Shown here piece by piece: positions 47,932-61,130 of a stretch of 64,000 nt of DNA (position 1 is the stretch's first letter; every line of letters starts with the position of its first letter). The notes under the pieces are model-generated. The model searched no databases and was not told the DNA's origin. It was given only the letters and a program-made list of their open reading frames with translations. This stretch comes from Eopsaltria australis (lineage: Eukaryota; Chordata; Aves; Passeriformes; Petroicidae). Where the stretch lies: the NCBI GenBank assembly GCA_034509425.1, contig JAVTVJ010000049.1, positions 1,882,001-1,946,000 of the forward strand. Reading direction: 5' to 3'. A program made the translations under genes and the position numbers.

Positions 47932-50927
47932 CAGGCTATTGGGAAATGATATCAGAATAATTAAGGTCATGCTAGCTAGAAAAAATAAGAAAATCACCCC
48001 AATCCACATTTAATATTGGTAAATTGCAGAGTAATGTTAATGAAGCATAAGTTATGTGCTAATAATTTTGTTGCTACTTAGAAAGATGTCTGTTGGGACA
48101 TGGAGGCATATGAAGGCCCAGAGAAGGAAATCATTCCCAAACACCCCTACCTAACAAAGCTTGTCAGGATTTAGTGTGCAGGGAGTTTTCCCTATTTCAT
48201 GAAAACAATGATGGGAATGAATCTACACCGAGCAATGAAGCACTGTGCAATTACCAGGACAGTTGTAGAGAAGCAACTTCCTATAATTATGAAAGTTTTC
48301 AACCCCTAGACATATATAGTGCATTTACTGACCCTCACAGAACGAGGTAAGAATAAAAGGTTATGAGTCTTCTGTTTATCTGAGAAAAGCAGAACTGCAG
48401 AGGCTGTCTGCACCCTGTCTTCCCTACACCCAGACTGGATGTGGAAAGACTTATACCTGCTCTAAGTAAACTGATATCTACCTGACACTGAAAGATACTT
48501 GCTTGATTTCTGGAAGCATTACCTGCCTTACTTAGTCTGGCAGCGTGCTGTGAGGATGTCATTGCATTGCTTTTGGAGCTGGGGCTGGTTCAGGGATGCA
48601 AGCTCTGCTATCTTTTGTGTGGCGTAGTTACACAGTCTCGTGTGTAACTGCTGGGAAAGGAAGGCCAGGGCTGCCACAAGAAATAACCTTCTAAGTCCTA
48701 TGACTTTGACATCCAAAATAGCAACATGTTTTGTAGAAATAAGCAATGCTTATTGAACTTGAAATAGGAGGAAGCAAAGTGGGTCAGACTTGGGCATTTT
48801 GCCCAAAAGGGCACCACCTTTGTCTGGGCAGTATTGACAGAGACAGATTAGAGCCAGTTCCATTACTGAACCACAGAACGCTGCAGCCAAGGTCTCAGGG
48901 AGCCGTCCCTGCTGTGACAGCCAAACCTGCTGTATATTTGTTTTTTGAAGTGTTATGTAAAAAGCACTTGTCTCTCTCAGATAATTCAAGAACTCATGTG
49001 TAAGGACTGTGAGTGAAGGATCAGGTTCTGCACCCTCAAACAATGCTAAAACTATGATGTAGTTTTGGACCAGTGATGTCTGTCATCATTTCTGCCTTGT
49101 AGATCTGCAGATGTATTTAGCCTCACAATCATTTCTTGTTCTTCTAATTCTGTCTTGGAATAGCTGCATATATCCATCCACTTGTATATTCTCCTGTATA
49201 TGGACATGCAATTATCTCAACTTTATTCATATATTTGACTCTACCTTTCTGGGGCATATTTTTAAAGGAACATGTAGTGGGACTGAAATGTGAGAGAGCA
49301 TGATAAAGAGAAACCCCAAAATGCCTGATCTGTGTCTGGTATGAAACAACTTTCTCTGCAGTTGGAAGAGATGACTTTCTGTATGTACAGTTTTGGGGCA
49401 GAGCCACAGCTGTAATTTGAAGGTATTTTATTCTTAGCTGAGGGTCACACTTTCTAGAAATGTATTGGAGAAAGGTCAATAGAGCCACTGTGCAATTTCA
49501 AAGAGATGTTCTTTTTACAGTGCATTTCAGAGGAGATGCTGAAATAAATATTTGCAATTCAGCTTGGTAATTCCAAGCACCACTGTGTGACTCAACAAAA
49601 TGTTCAGTTGTGTAAGGGTTCTGTAACAGAGAACTTGCTTGTGTGCTATTGAAGCTGGTTTATAGAGCAAACAATAGCTAGTGTCAATGTACAGTACTGC
49701 ACACTAAATCAATGAGGGGTGCCTTTGACTTCAGGTTTGCTCAGGTTCACAAAAGAATTTGTTCACTTCAGTCTCAGCAGTCAGCTGTGAGACATGTTAG
49801 CCTCCTGGTGAATGCATTTGCATTTCTTTATTCTAGGACCTGTAGGTGACTTGCTGACAGAGGATGTTATTGATTAAAATAACTGTATGGTGGTTTTTTT
49901 TTTCCTGTCAAGCATTGTAGGGGTAAATGGCCGAGCTGGTGTCCTCACCCAAAACCTTCAAATGATATCAGTCTGGTTTATGAGGAGATACAGTTGGCTC
50001 CACATAGTACGTCATGTTCCTTTATCTAATATTTTGTTGTAATGGAAAAGCACACTATTACCAATGAAAACAGTAGCTTGCTACTGAAAACTTGCAGCAC
50101 TTTTTAACAATATAAAGTTAAACTCAAGTTACCTTGGGCAGTACCAAATTTGGTAATGATGTCCCCAAAAGTCCTCACTTCTTAAAAAGTGGTAGTGTAA
50201 AATGTGGGAAAATAACCTAAACCTTGCAAGATATAAGATAAAGATAAGCAATTTGGATAGCAAAGCTCCATACTTTTTGCCTAGGAAATGCATGAAGAAA
50301 ATATTCCTAATCATACCTCAAAGACATTTTAAAAATATCCTTGAATGTGTCTCTGTCTTGCTTGTGTGCTCATATGCAAATATGTTTATAAAGAATGATT
50401 AAAAGAGTTTAATAACTATTTCATCTTGACATCCCATTTGAAATTAATCTCTTCTCTGCCTGCTGAGTTCCTACTCATTCCTTCAGCCCTCGCTCTCAAC
50501 AAGTGTGTGGGTTTATACCACCCCCAGCTATATCTATTTACTGGAGACATCAGGATGCAAACACCAAAACTCCTTCCCTTCCACCCTGCAGATGGGAGCG
50601 AGATGATTGTTGCTCCACAGCCACATCCTGAGACCTTGCTGTAGGGAGTGACTGGCTGGTGTTGGGAGAACTGGTGACATCCAGATCGATGCAGGAGGGT
50701 GTAACACTCCAAGCTGCACAAGGAGGAAACAAAGAAAGTAATCAAGGGGATTTTGAATTAACGAGATTTTTCCAGGAGAGCGGTTGCTCACAAATTACCT
50801 TACAGCAGGGCCTGTTCACTGAGTTATGGTTAAAAAAGGAGGCTGATGCTACCTCACCCACGTGATTTGCGTCCTGGGCAGTGAGGTGTAGGAACAAATT
50901 CACCCAAGGAAACATCAGTCCCCGAGG
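47932..50927. other. Intergenic, no gene recognised
   Basis: AT-rich sequence. The open frames at 48.3-49.5 kb match nothing I know. Confidence 0.55.
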
Positions 50928-51320
50928 CGGGTGGAGTGGCAGCGAGGAGCACGGTGCTGCCAGGTGCTGTCAAACACCCCGGGGGAGCAGGGCGCTGCCA
51001 TGACCCGGCAGGACCTGCCCGCCGCGGGCACCCCCGCAGGCCCAGGCCGGGCCCGGGGCTTTGCCGGCGGGGGAGGCGCAGGACCCGCTGCCCCCTGCCC
51101 TTCCTGCCGCTCTGCCTGCGCCTGCCGCCCGCAGCGGGCAGGGTGGGTGTGCTCGCACGGCTGATTTCACCCCGTTTGGGCGGCTTGGCCGGGCGCTGCA
51201 GGCTCCGGGGCCGCTGCCAGGTGGCGATGTGCCCCCAGGAACGGCGCTCAGCACAGCCTCCCCCGTGACAGCCCCGCTGGTCGTGAGGTGCTGCTGGGCG
51301 GCTTCTGCGTCAAACCATGC
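50928..51320. promoter_or_regulatory. CpG-island-like GC-rich block
   Basis: About 390 bp very rich in G, C and CpG, with sharp borders in AT-rich sequence. Long open frames in several reading frames are a by-product of the high GC and none is recognised. It could be a promoter of an unknown transcript, a GC-rich repeat remnant, or an isolated CpG island. It is immediately followed by an AT-rich stretch and then by a CR1 tail. Confidence 0.4.
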
Positions 51321-51387
51321 ACGCAGATAGATAAAAATATATGCTGTTACATATTTAAAAATTTTTAAGCTGCTCACATTAAATGAC

Positions 51388-51622
51388 AGGAGGTTTAGAA
51401 TAGATTATTAGGAGGAAGTTCTCTGCTGTCAGGATGGTGAGGCACTGGAACAGGTTGGCCTGATAAGCTATACATTCCCCATCCCTGGAGATGCTCAAGG
51501 CCACTTTGGATGGGGCTCTGAGCAACCTGGTCTAGTAAAGGCTGTCCCTGCCCATGGCAAGGGGGTTGGAAGTAGATGATCTCTAAGATCCCTTTCAACC
51601 CAAACCTTCCTGTCATTCTGTG
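51388..51622 (+). mobile_element. CR1 LINE 3'-end fragment
   Basis: The order of CR1 3' blocks is clear: GGAGGAAGTTCTCTGCTGTC, GGCACTGGAACAGGTTGGCC, CCATCCCTGGAGATGCTCAAG, GGCTCTGAGCAACCTGGTCTA, and TTTCAACCCAAACC, ending CATTCTGTG. Confidence 0.93.
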
Positions 51623-54600
51623 AAGCCCTGTGTGGTTATATACCTAATTGAAGTGGTGAGGGGAACAGAACCCAAATCCCTGCTCTGCCTTAAGTTAACA
51701 CACAGGTCATATTATGGGTGTGGGTGCCTCTGGAGCCAGAGTGCTGCCAAGCCACCCCGTCCAGCCCCAGCCTCTCCATGCCACACATCAGGGTGGTTGG
51801 GAGCCAGCAGGAAGGGGCCTGTGGACAAAGTTTTATATTAAACTTAAAGCAACTACTGGCAGGGATAGGCTACTACTTTAGAGTCTGGTGACTGTTCCTA
51901 GATTTTGTGGGGGGTTTGTTTATTTGTTTTTGGGTTTTTTGTTTGTTTAGTTTGGTTTGGGGTTTAAAAAAAAATTAATTAAATAAGAGCATGCTGCAAG
52001 ATGTAAACCAAAGATGTCTCCATATCTGCCTGCAACCTTTGCATGCTGACAAGTGTGTTACCTTCCAAGTGCCTTTCAGTCTGGCTCTCTTTGTCTTTGT
52101 AAGAAAACCTTATGTTAACTTGGCTGAACTTGAATTACCCTGTGCTAATTGATGTGCTGGAGGTAGCTTTTCTTCAAGAATGAGACAGAGTTCTGGATTG
52201 AGAAAGCTTTGCTCCGTATAAACAAGTGGCATTTGTTATAGATGGTAATATGTGTTCCAACTTTTTGTTCTGAGCAAAATATGCCAAGGATACCTCCAAT
52301 TTTGTTTTTGGTGCTGGTAATTGGGAGTGGAAGGGAAAATTCTTTTCATCTATCTGATCGTGATTGTTATTTACTCAGAAATTACAATTATTTTAAAGAG
52401 AATTAATTATGAGCTAGTCACAGAACTCTAGTTCAGTGCAGCTGGTTGGCAACGACTGATTCAAAAGCAGTAATTATTAGAGGTTTGAGAAGAGAGCTGA
52501 AATGACCCGTATAGTTAGTCCTATTAAATTGATCCAAAAGTCACCAGAAGTAGTGCTCATTCTCTGTTTTTATGGGGTACAGCAGTGCATTAATACCTAT
52601 GATGTCAGAGGACAGGTGCTAGTGAATCAGCTTGAGGTGACAAAGCTACATCATGGCTATCCTGCTGTAAGCCAACTCAATAGACTTCTGAAGCACAGAG
52701 GCCCTGATGGTGAAATGCTGAGAGGTTAAACACAGATACTGAATGAAATGGACTCACTCTGCCCTTCTGTGGCCCAGTGGTTATTGGCCCATACACCATA
52801 AAGGGATAAAACAAATGAAAAAAATAATCTCAGAAGAAGAATGAGAGCAAGAAGAAACCTATTCAGAGTTGAAGCTCTCTGGAAAATAATCAGTGCATAG
52901 TTTAAGTAGTGTTTTGTTTTCTATGATGTCTGCAAGCATTATATTACAACAAACACCAAGATTGTTTGGTATTAGCCTTATATGTGACTGGTTTTGGAGC
53001 ACTTCATGTACTCTGGCAGTGCTATGTGTACAAATGTGTTAGTGGAAGCTGCTTCTCTGTGATAAAAAGAAACACGTGACAGAAATGTTTCAAAGAAGTG
53101 AGGAAAAAAGGAAAAAAAAGTGTTTATGGGAAAATGGATTCATGACTGCTAAATCTGGTAATGCTAAGGTTAAAAAGAATGCAGGAAGGACCCTTATGAC
53201 TGAAAACAATATGACTGAACTATCAAAGATGCCATGTTTTTTCAACAACTAAAGAATGACATTATGGAAGCTTTTAAAGTTCACCAAGTTGTTTCCAAAA
53301 GATTGGGCCACTCATGGGAAAGAGCTGTAGTAGTATCAGAGAATGCACCCGTCAGGTGTCTATGAGGTTGCAGTGACGTAGTGGTGTAGCATGTAAAGTC
53401 TATGAGTTTTTACATAATAATTTGGTGGAAAAGGACATCAAAATACATGACTGACTAAAGAAGTATGTAGGTTCAACCTGTGATCCCTTCTTAACTCTGC
53501 TAAATTACAGGATGGGGACAATGAAGTGTGGTTTAGCATTTGTGACATTTGTTCAAATAGAAATTGTAACAAAAAAAGGGCTCCATAATAAAAAAAAAAC
53601 CCAAAAACAAAACCAAAGAAAACAACAAGTATCTGGATGAGCAAGGAATTGCAGATATAGATTGAGGCAATGAAGGCAAATCAGACTAAACCTTGGTATT
53701 TTTTGGGATTCTGGTCGCTACCCTTAATCCATAAAAATGAGGCTAGAAGAATCTGCAAAAGAAAAGAAAGGCTGTGAACAGCAGGAGTGTCTCAAGATGT
53801 GGTCATTGAGTTGAGTGAGGTTATCATTCCAGACAGTCCCATGTTTGAAAATAACAGTTACTGCAGGTTCCAGAAGGAAAAAAGATAGGGGATATGAATT
53901 AGTTGGCCTGACCAAGGAATAGGCAACAGACAGAGCAGTGTTAATTTGTGGAATTAAATACCTGGGTATCATAATAACTGTGATCCCCTTATGACACGGA
54001 GATCACAAGAATGAAATTATTCACAAGAATGAAATGATCCACAGCGATTCCTTAACATTCCTTTTAAGCTAACATACATATACGTATATTTCTGGCATTC
54101 AGATAAATACGTGGCATAAAATGGTAGTTATTACTTTTTACTTTTGCATGGTAAGGTAAGACAAAGTCAGCTGTCCCTGTAGGACATTCTGGATCAAGCT
54201 GCTGATGTGTGCCTACTTGTGTTGAACAGAGTTGTGTTAGAAGTCTGGCACCAAATGGAGCAGATCTCTCCTTGAATTAGATTTCTGAATTCCACAGTGT
54301 GCACAAGACAGACACATATGTGAATGATACAGCTTTCATACCAGTCTGTCCTTTTTCAGGAGGACTGAATTCCAAAATAGTAATGCCTTTTCGGAAAAGC
54401 TTAATGTGAGTTAGATGAGGCTGTCCGGTAAATGGCAATATACTTTTATTTCAATATTATTTGAAATATGTATTATATTGGATAGTCTTTCGTCAAATAA
54501 ACTATCTCATTCTTGTCCTCTATACTCATTGCTTTAGAGCTTAGAAAACCAGTAATTGCTCTATGCTGTAAATCCCATTTATTTCTATATATACTTTACA

Positions 54601-55836
54601 TAATAAATATTAAAAAAGTGTAATTACCTAAAAAATCAAAGTGAACAGATCTTGGTTGACAGGCTAATGACTTAAATTATCTTCTTGTCCGCAGCACTAT
54701 CCTTGAAATGAAAGCAGTTAAAAAAGCATATTTTTGCATAACTACTGTACAAATATTTTAGAAAATAAGGTCTTTACACCAAGAAATATCTGTTAAACAT
54801 ATACTGAGCTGGCAAAGACACCAAATCAAATGCAAGAGATAGGGAAGGCTGTTAAGAAAAAGGATTAAGTTATTAATCTCTGAATGTCGTTTCCATTACT
54901 GTGAAACTACTTGGAATGAAATGGGCAAATAGCTTTGTCTGAAGAAAAAATAGCTGCAGTGTCGTGGTAGCATTTGCTGAGGTTATTATGAGATGGCTTT
55001 GATTTGAAAGAAGGGTGAAGAAGAGTTGGAAAGGAGTTTTAATTAGTGCTAGCAGCAAAAAAGACAGGACAGAATGTAAGTGATTCATGTAGAGGAGCAT
55101 ACCCTGGGCAACAGGCACTTACATATCTGGGCAGACTGAGTTAATTTCCTCGAGCACTGCTTTTCTCTTCTTCTTTCCAGCCTTCTTTATCTATGCTGTG
55201 GATATACCAGTCAGTGTTTGCCCAGTGCCACATACAGCCTTTCCAAACCTCCTTCAGTGCTGGTCAGTGAGACTGGCAGTGCGCTGCGCTTCCTGAGCTG
55301 AGCATGGGCAGAAGAGGAAAAGAGGAAAGGGTTCAGAGAAGAGCAAGGGAGGACTGTCTGGGGCAGGACTGCTTTGGACCAGATTGCATTATCACGGGTG
55401 ACCTAAGTGTGGAGCCTGGATTTGCATGGCATGGTTTGAAGATTAGAGTGAGTATTATGGGTAGTGGGAGAACCGAACACCAGTGAAGGGAATGCAATTG
55501 CAATTACATCAGGGATAATACAGTGGTTGGTGCTATGTTCATTTCTTTTCCTTGAGGCGTTGTAAAATAAACTAGTTTGGGTTCAGTTACTGCAACGACT
55601 TCTACATAGAAATGAAGCAGGCTGTGGTTCTGGAAAAACCTGGAAGCTTCTCAGCCCAAAAAAAGTTATATCCTTCTGTATTCTGCTGTTGCAAGGAAGA
55701 CCAGTGCTCTGTGGAGAACAAGGGAAGGATTGCTTCTCAGAAACTCCAGTGTTGATCTCATTGCTTTTATCACAATTCAGGAAAACTGGGAGGGCTTGTT
55801 TTTGGTTTACTTGATGTTTTCTGTTGATTTTTTTTG
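51623..55836. other. Intergenic, no gene recognised
   Basis: AT-rich, unique-looking sequence with no recognised element or RNA. Confidence 0.55.
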
Positions 55837-55912
55837 CCTCTCCTCTCCTCTCCTCTCCTCTCCTCTCCTCTCCTCTCCTCTCCTCTCCTCTCCTCTCCTC
55901 TCCTCCCCTCCC
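55837..55912. repeat. (CCTCT)n pentanucleotide tandem repeat
   Basis: About 13-14 near-perfect units followed by CCTCCC variants. One strand is all pyrimidine, so the tract is a mirror repeat. Confidence 0.96.
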
Positions 55913-58900
55913 CTTTTTCCATTCTGAATCCCCTCCTGTACTTTTACCCTATTCAAGCACATGTACCTGTCGAGCAGGTTGGGATAGAAATATATAAATT
56001 TTTCACTGGGAAGCAAGTATTCTAGGTAAGAAATAGGCACAGTTGTTTCAGGATGTCCTAGAATTAAATTTGAGACAAAGGAGCAATTACTGTCTTCCCC
56101 TCACTCTCCCCTCCCCCTGCCACCCACTGCCCCCAACATTAACAGTGTCAAAGAAAGCTTAGAAAATTGCTCAGTTTAGTAGTGTTGCCAAAAAGTGCAC
56201 CTCTGTAGTAGTTCCAGTTTGGGCCATTACTTCTCTGTACTATATTAGAAGCCTTCAATGCCATGATGTTCTGATACAGAAACACTGCTGTCTAGAGTCA
56301 AAGATATTTATATTTTTTAAGAATAAATAGTGTAAATTGACTCTGTCAAGTAAAGAAGTCAGCAAATCTTGCTGTCTCTGTGAGAAGAGTGGGAGAGCCA
56401 GGCCACAGCATATGACAAGAAGTGGGGTAGAAGGATGATAGATAGTTGGTTGCCTGCTACGTGAGTTGGAGAGAACAGAGAGGGATGGTGAATTTCAGAG
56501 AGAATATATGATGTATTCAGCCTAGAAAAAAAACAGGAAAAAAATAAACCTAGTTATAGTCCAGATATGCATGCTTGCCATTGTAGAGCATCCACATGAT
56601 TCCATTCTAGAATTTAGGGACACCTTGTGTTAAGCACTTGTTGGTGCCTTAGGACTTGGACCCAGAATGCTGTTGTGGCTTACCATTATACCTGCTAGTT
56701 TAAAAGTTGTGAAACTTAAAAAATTTTTTACCTTTGTTTTTTTAAAAAAATTTAACGGCTCCCTTTCCATGATAATTTGCTTTATCATCTGTACAGCCTC
56801 TTTCACTAAGTTTCACTAAGTTCAAATAGTTTCCTAACATCTTGTGATTTTGTACATCTTTAGTATACAGAAACAAAATTTAAAGCAGCTTGCAATAAAG
56901 TGGTAAAATGAATGCAGTAATGTATATCCTCATTAGTAGATTCTATGTGCTACCATGAACCACTGCTGTTGAACAGTATATTTTATCTATAAATATAAAC
57001 ATACACTTGTTCAAGTTGTCCAAAACTAGCCAAGCAGGAATACAAGTGGATTTTCATTCCCGTGGTTCTGCTAAACCAATAGTCTCTTGGAGTTTGTTTC
57101 CAGTATAATTCAGTATAATTTCTTGCATATTCAGATTCAAAGTACTCTTTTTGTGCAGCAGATGTTCTGCCAACTGTAATACTATCTTTACTAATGCTTA
57201 TCTGAATTGTAATCCAAACACTGTAGCAGGACAGACTCTTACACTGCAGACATATGAACGTGTGTTTCAGTATTTTCTTTAGCATTCACTAAAAATATAA
57301 TTAAGTTCCTTCAACCAGGGAACCATATATTGGATCATATTTTGACCCTATAGAAAGTAAATGTAAAATATATATGATGGGCAGAAACACCACATGATAC
57401 TGTTAGGGAGCAGCAGAGCACCTCTTTATTTACTTATTACTGAGCCAACTTTACAATAGTTCTTCAAAACAGGCATCTCAGTGGAGTGTGAGGAGGGTGA
57501 AAGATGTCATTGTAGTTTATATAGCCTTGGTCACCTTCTGATGGGTCAGATAACAATTGTGGACTTGGTTTATGAGACCTGGTAGGTATAAATATTTTTT
57601 TAAATGCATTACATTTAAAATTTGTTTTAATGTATTAAATGTATTTATATTAATTTTTATAATTTATTAAATTATTAATGATATTAAGTCAAATTATTTC
57701 AAAGATTCCAACTTCACCATCTGCAGAAGCAGCAAACTTCTGTCATCACTGTGCTACGAAGCAAGTTGCCGAGAATATAAACATCTGTCTGCACTGCAGG
57801 CAAAATTGTGACTGGAAGCAGAGAATGTCAAGCTCATGCTCAGTTTCTCCAGGGCCATGTTGTCTTCTTTCTTTTAACAGATCTTCTGTTCCTCATCTTC
57901 GTTGCTCTCCAATAGTTCTACAAAAGTGTCCACATGCTTGATCAAGTAAGATGCTAGTGTTTAGTCTCCTAGCATCACAGCACTGTGACTTTCATTTCTG
58001 TTATTGATAAAAAAATGAATCATTCCAAATTTCCCCTTAAAAGTATTTATGTTATGTTCCATCTTGTTGCTCTGCAAGTCCACCTTAACTAGCTGTTACT
58101 AGAGATGCATTACCATTAAAACTTGAAAATGTCTCCTTTCCTTCCTATTCTTGTCTGCTTTGGAGGTTCTTTATACATTGGACTGATACATCTATAAAAT
58201 GTTTGCTCTCATTTTCAAGCAAATCCAGGACTCCAGTATTTTCAAGTTTTCAATATATATTATGTATGCATATATGCTGTAAAGCCTTTTCAGCTCCTGT
58301 GTTCCTGCTGATCTATAATCAGTTTGCTCTTTTTTCCTGTGTTGTGACACCATAACAGAATATTAGATTACAGTGGCGTAATGTTGTACATAGTAACATG
58401 AAAGCAGATAAAACCTAGAACTTTACATAGCCAATATGCTTATATCTTTAAACCCAAACTTGATTTCTTTTCAGAAGGTTGCTTCAATGATTAAATCATT
58501 TTGAATCCTTCCATAAAAAAGTGCAAATAACTTTTTTAAAAGCAGACTTTTCAAAAGATTCACACCTTTATAGATCAGACATTGTGCACTCTGGAGCAGT
58601 ATATGAATAGATTAAATTCTTGCTAGAAATTATTTAGTAAGTTGGACTGGCAAGCACTGAATCGACATTTAAAACTCTGAAGTCAGATTTTTACTGAAGT
58701 ATAGTGTTCCCTTTGTCAGACCTTGAGTTTGTTCTTTTTGTCTTTTATCTATTCCAAGTTAAAATATCCAGAACCACTAAAGCTCAAACATACAGAATAA
58801 TTTTAGTGAGATAGGGGATCTCAAGACTGGAACAGGAGCAGAGCCTGAATGAATCCTGCATTTGTTTTTTTGCCTTTCTCACAGGGTTTCCTCTGGTAAT

Positions 58901-59707
58901 AAATCAGTCTTTGAACTGTGGAAAAAGCAAAGGTATAAAAATACATATATATGTGAGAAAGAAGACAATGACTATTTTATAGTTATGGGTTTTTTGAAAG
59001 CTGTCATTTCTGGATTTAGATACCGAAGAGATCGCCTACTGCCTACCATGTATTCAAAATAGCTATTTTTAATATTTGGATGTTTTCTCTAGCTAGATTT
59101 ATGTTGTATGGAGTCCTCTTGCAGACCCTACAAATATGATCACTGTATCTTCTTTCCAGTGTAGATTTTACCCATTTATAGCCATTCTGTGACAGCTGTT
59201 ACAGGTTCCCAGAGGCTTGTTCTTGCATTTCTTTATATTTTTGCTTTGCTATCACTAACCATTTATACGGCTTGCCTTTAACTTTTTTCCAGAAAGTGGA
59301 AACCGTTGATTACCTTCATATGGTCAGAAAAACCTGGCAGATGACTATAAAGAGTATCCAATATAGCACTCCCTTAAATACATGTATATATTTGCGTACG
59401 TATAAAATACATATTTAAATGCATGGTTAGATTTTAAAACTAGGCAATCTTAGCTCAAGTGATATGTATTTATGATAAGCAAACCTGACAAAAAGTCTAG
59501 AGAGAAGGTACAGGGGAAAAGACATACCCAAACCAAAAATTGAACTTATTTAACATTATTCGCTAAGAGAAGAAATATTGCATTAGCCTCTGTATAACAT
59601 GAGCCTTCTGAAAAGAAACAATGATTTCAAAAACCGCAGACAATGGCAGAAATTCCAAGTGGCAGGCAAGAGTAAAGCAGAGCACAGATGAAAGCACACC
59701 TGCTTAG
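55913..59707. other. Intergenic, no gene recognised
   Basis: Strongly AT-rich sequence, notably around 57590-57680. Nothing was recognised. Confidence 0.55.
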
Positions 59708-60311
59708 TGTAGCTGCTGTGGAAGTGTCCTTGGAGACCCCAGGGGGAGATGACTTAGAAAAAGAGATCACTGGTGGAGAAATTCCAGAGGGGCTGGGTAC
59801 CCCCTGGAAAGTGGAGTGACCATGGTTTAACCCAGGACAAACCAGAGTAGCCACTGCTGGTGTCCATCATCTCCTCCCTCCCCCTAAGAGCCTTTGTACT
59901 ATCCCATGTTATCTCCTGGGCCTCTTCCCTTCCCCATTCCATAGGACCAAGTAACACTGGAACTTCCCTATCCTCCCCCTGACCCCCTGGTGATTGGTTG
60001 TATGCAATAACTCTTAAGTCTGTGTCTGAGGGCCCCTCGCCCTCTTGGATCCCTGCCTCCCCTCTGTGTTGAGCTTCCTGCAATAAAGCCACTCAGAATT
60101 ACAGGCACAGCAAGGGCCCTCTCGTTATTCTCTTCAGCTGATAGCTAAACCGGACTCAGTCCCTGCACCACCAACGCAGGCTGCAGTTTCTCTGGCTAAG
60201 TGTCTAGAAGACGCTGCCAGAGTGCCCTGGGGACAGGGGCACTCCTGGAAATATAGTCAGCTGGAATCTGTTGTACTTCACTGGACCGGACAGAGGAACC
60301 AGCGAGCTATA
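59708..60311 (+). mobile_element. Solo ERVK-like LTR (604 bp), same family as 12461-13067
   Basis: The element begins TGTAGCTGCTG and ends AGCTATA, a near inverted repeat of its start. It aligns along its whole length with the LTR at 12461, with a four-base and a one-base indel and about 22 substitutions. AATAAA lies near 60081. Flanks GCTTAG (59702-59707) and GCCTAG (60312-60317) form a six-base duplication with one mismatch. No primer-binding site or internal region follows, so it is an ordinary solo LTR. Confidence 0.88.
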
Positions 60312-60317
60312 GCCTAG

Positions 60318-61130
60318 GTGAAAGCAGGCCTCTCTACATTTGATGTCATTCAGAAGGACCTCAACAGGTTGGAGAGATGGGCAGAGAAGAACCAACTGAA
60401 ATTCAACAACGGCAAATGTGGGGTCCCGCACCTGGGGAGAAATAACCTCAGGCACCAGCACAGGCTGGGGGCTGACCTGCTGGGAAGCAGCTCAGTTGAG
60501 AAGGACCTGGGGATTCTGGTGAACAACAAGCTGTCCATGAGCCAGCAGTGCCCCTGTGGCCAAGAGGCCAATGGTGTCCTGGGGTGCATTAGGAAGAACA
60601 TTCCAGCAGGTCAAGGGAGGTGATCCTGCCCCTCTGCCCAGCTCTGGTGGGGCCATATCTGAAGTGGTGTGTCCAATTCTGGGCTCCTCAGGACAAAAGA
60701 GACATGGAGCAGGTCCAGCGAAGGGTGACAAAGATGATTGAGGCACTGGAGCATCTCTCTTATAAGGAAAGGCTGAGGGAGCTGGGCCTATTCAGCTTTG
60801 AGAAGGGACAACTGAGATGGGACCTCCTCAGAGGTCAGAGGATGGACCAGGCACTGCTCAGTGGTGCTGAGCAGTAGGACAAGAGGCAGTGGGCGGAAAC
60901 TGATGCCCAGGAAATTTCATCTGAATACAAAGAACTTTTTTACTGTGTTGGTGACGGAGCACTGAAACAGGTTGCCCAGAGAGGGTGTGAAGTCTCCCTT
61001 ACTGGAGATACTCAAGAACAATCTGGATAAAATCCTGTGCCCTGTGCTCTGGGATGACCCTGCTTGAGCAGGGAGATTAGACCAGATGACCCCCTGTGGT
61101 CCCTTCCAACCTGCCCCATTCTGGGATTCA
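60318..61130 (+). mobile_element. CR1 LINE fragment, C-terminal reverse-transcriptase part and 3' end
   Basis: It starts right after the LTR flank with GATGTCATTCAGAAGGACCT and encodes a broken reverse-transcriptase tail (RLERWAEKNQLKFNNGKCGV, then VEKDLGILVNNKLSM). The CR1 3' blocks follow to GGTCCCTTCCAACCTGCC and ATTCTGGGATTC. Frameshifts break the frame near 60600 and again downstream. Confidence 0.93.

Noticed and set aside
48528..48746. 72-codon antisense open frame with a hydrophobic segment
   Set aside because: No family resemblance, no neighbouring exon signals; too short to support.
50936..51377. Long open frames in the GC-rich block
   Set aside because: Several frames are open at once because stop codons are rare in GC-rich DNA; the products are Pro/Arg/Ala-rich and match nothing.
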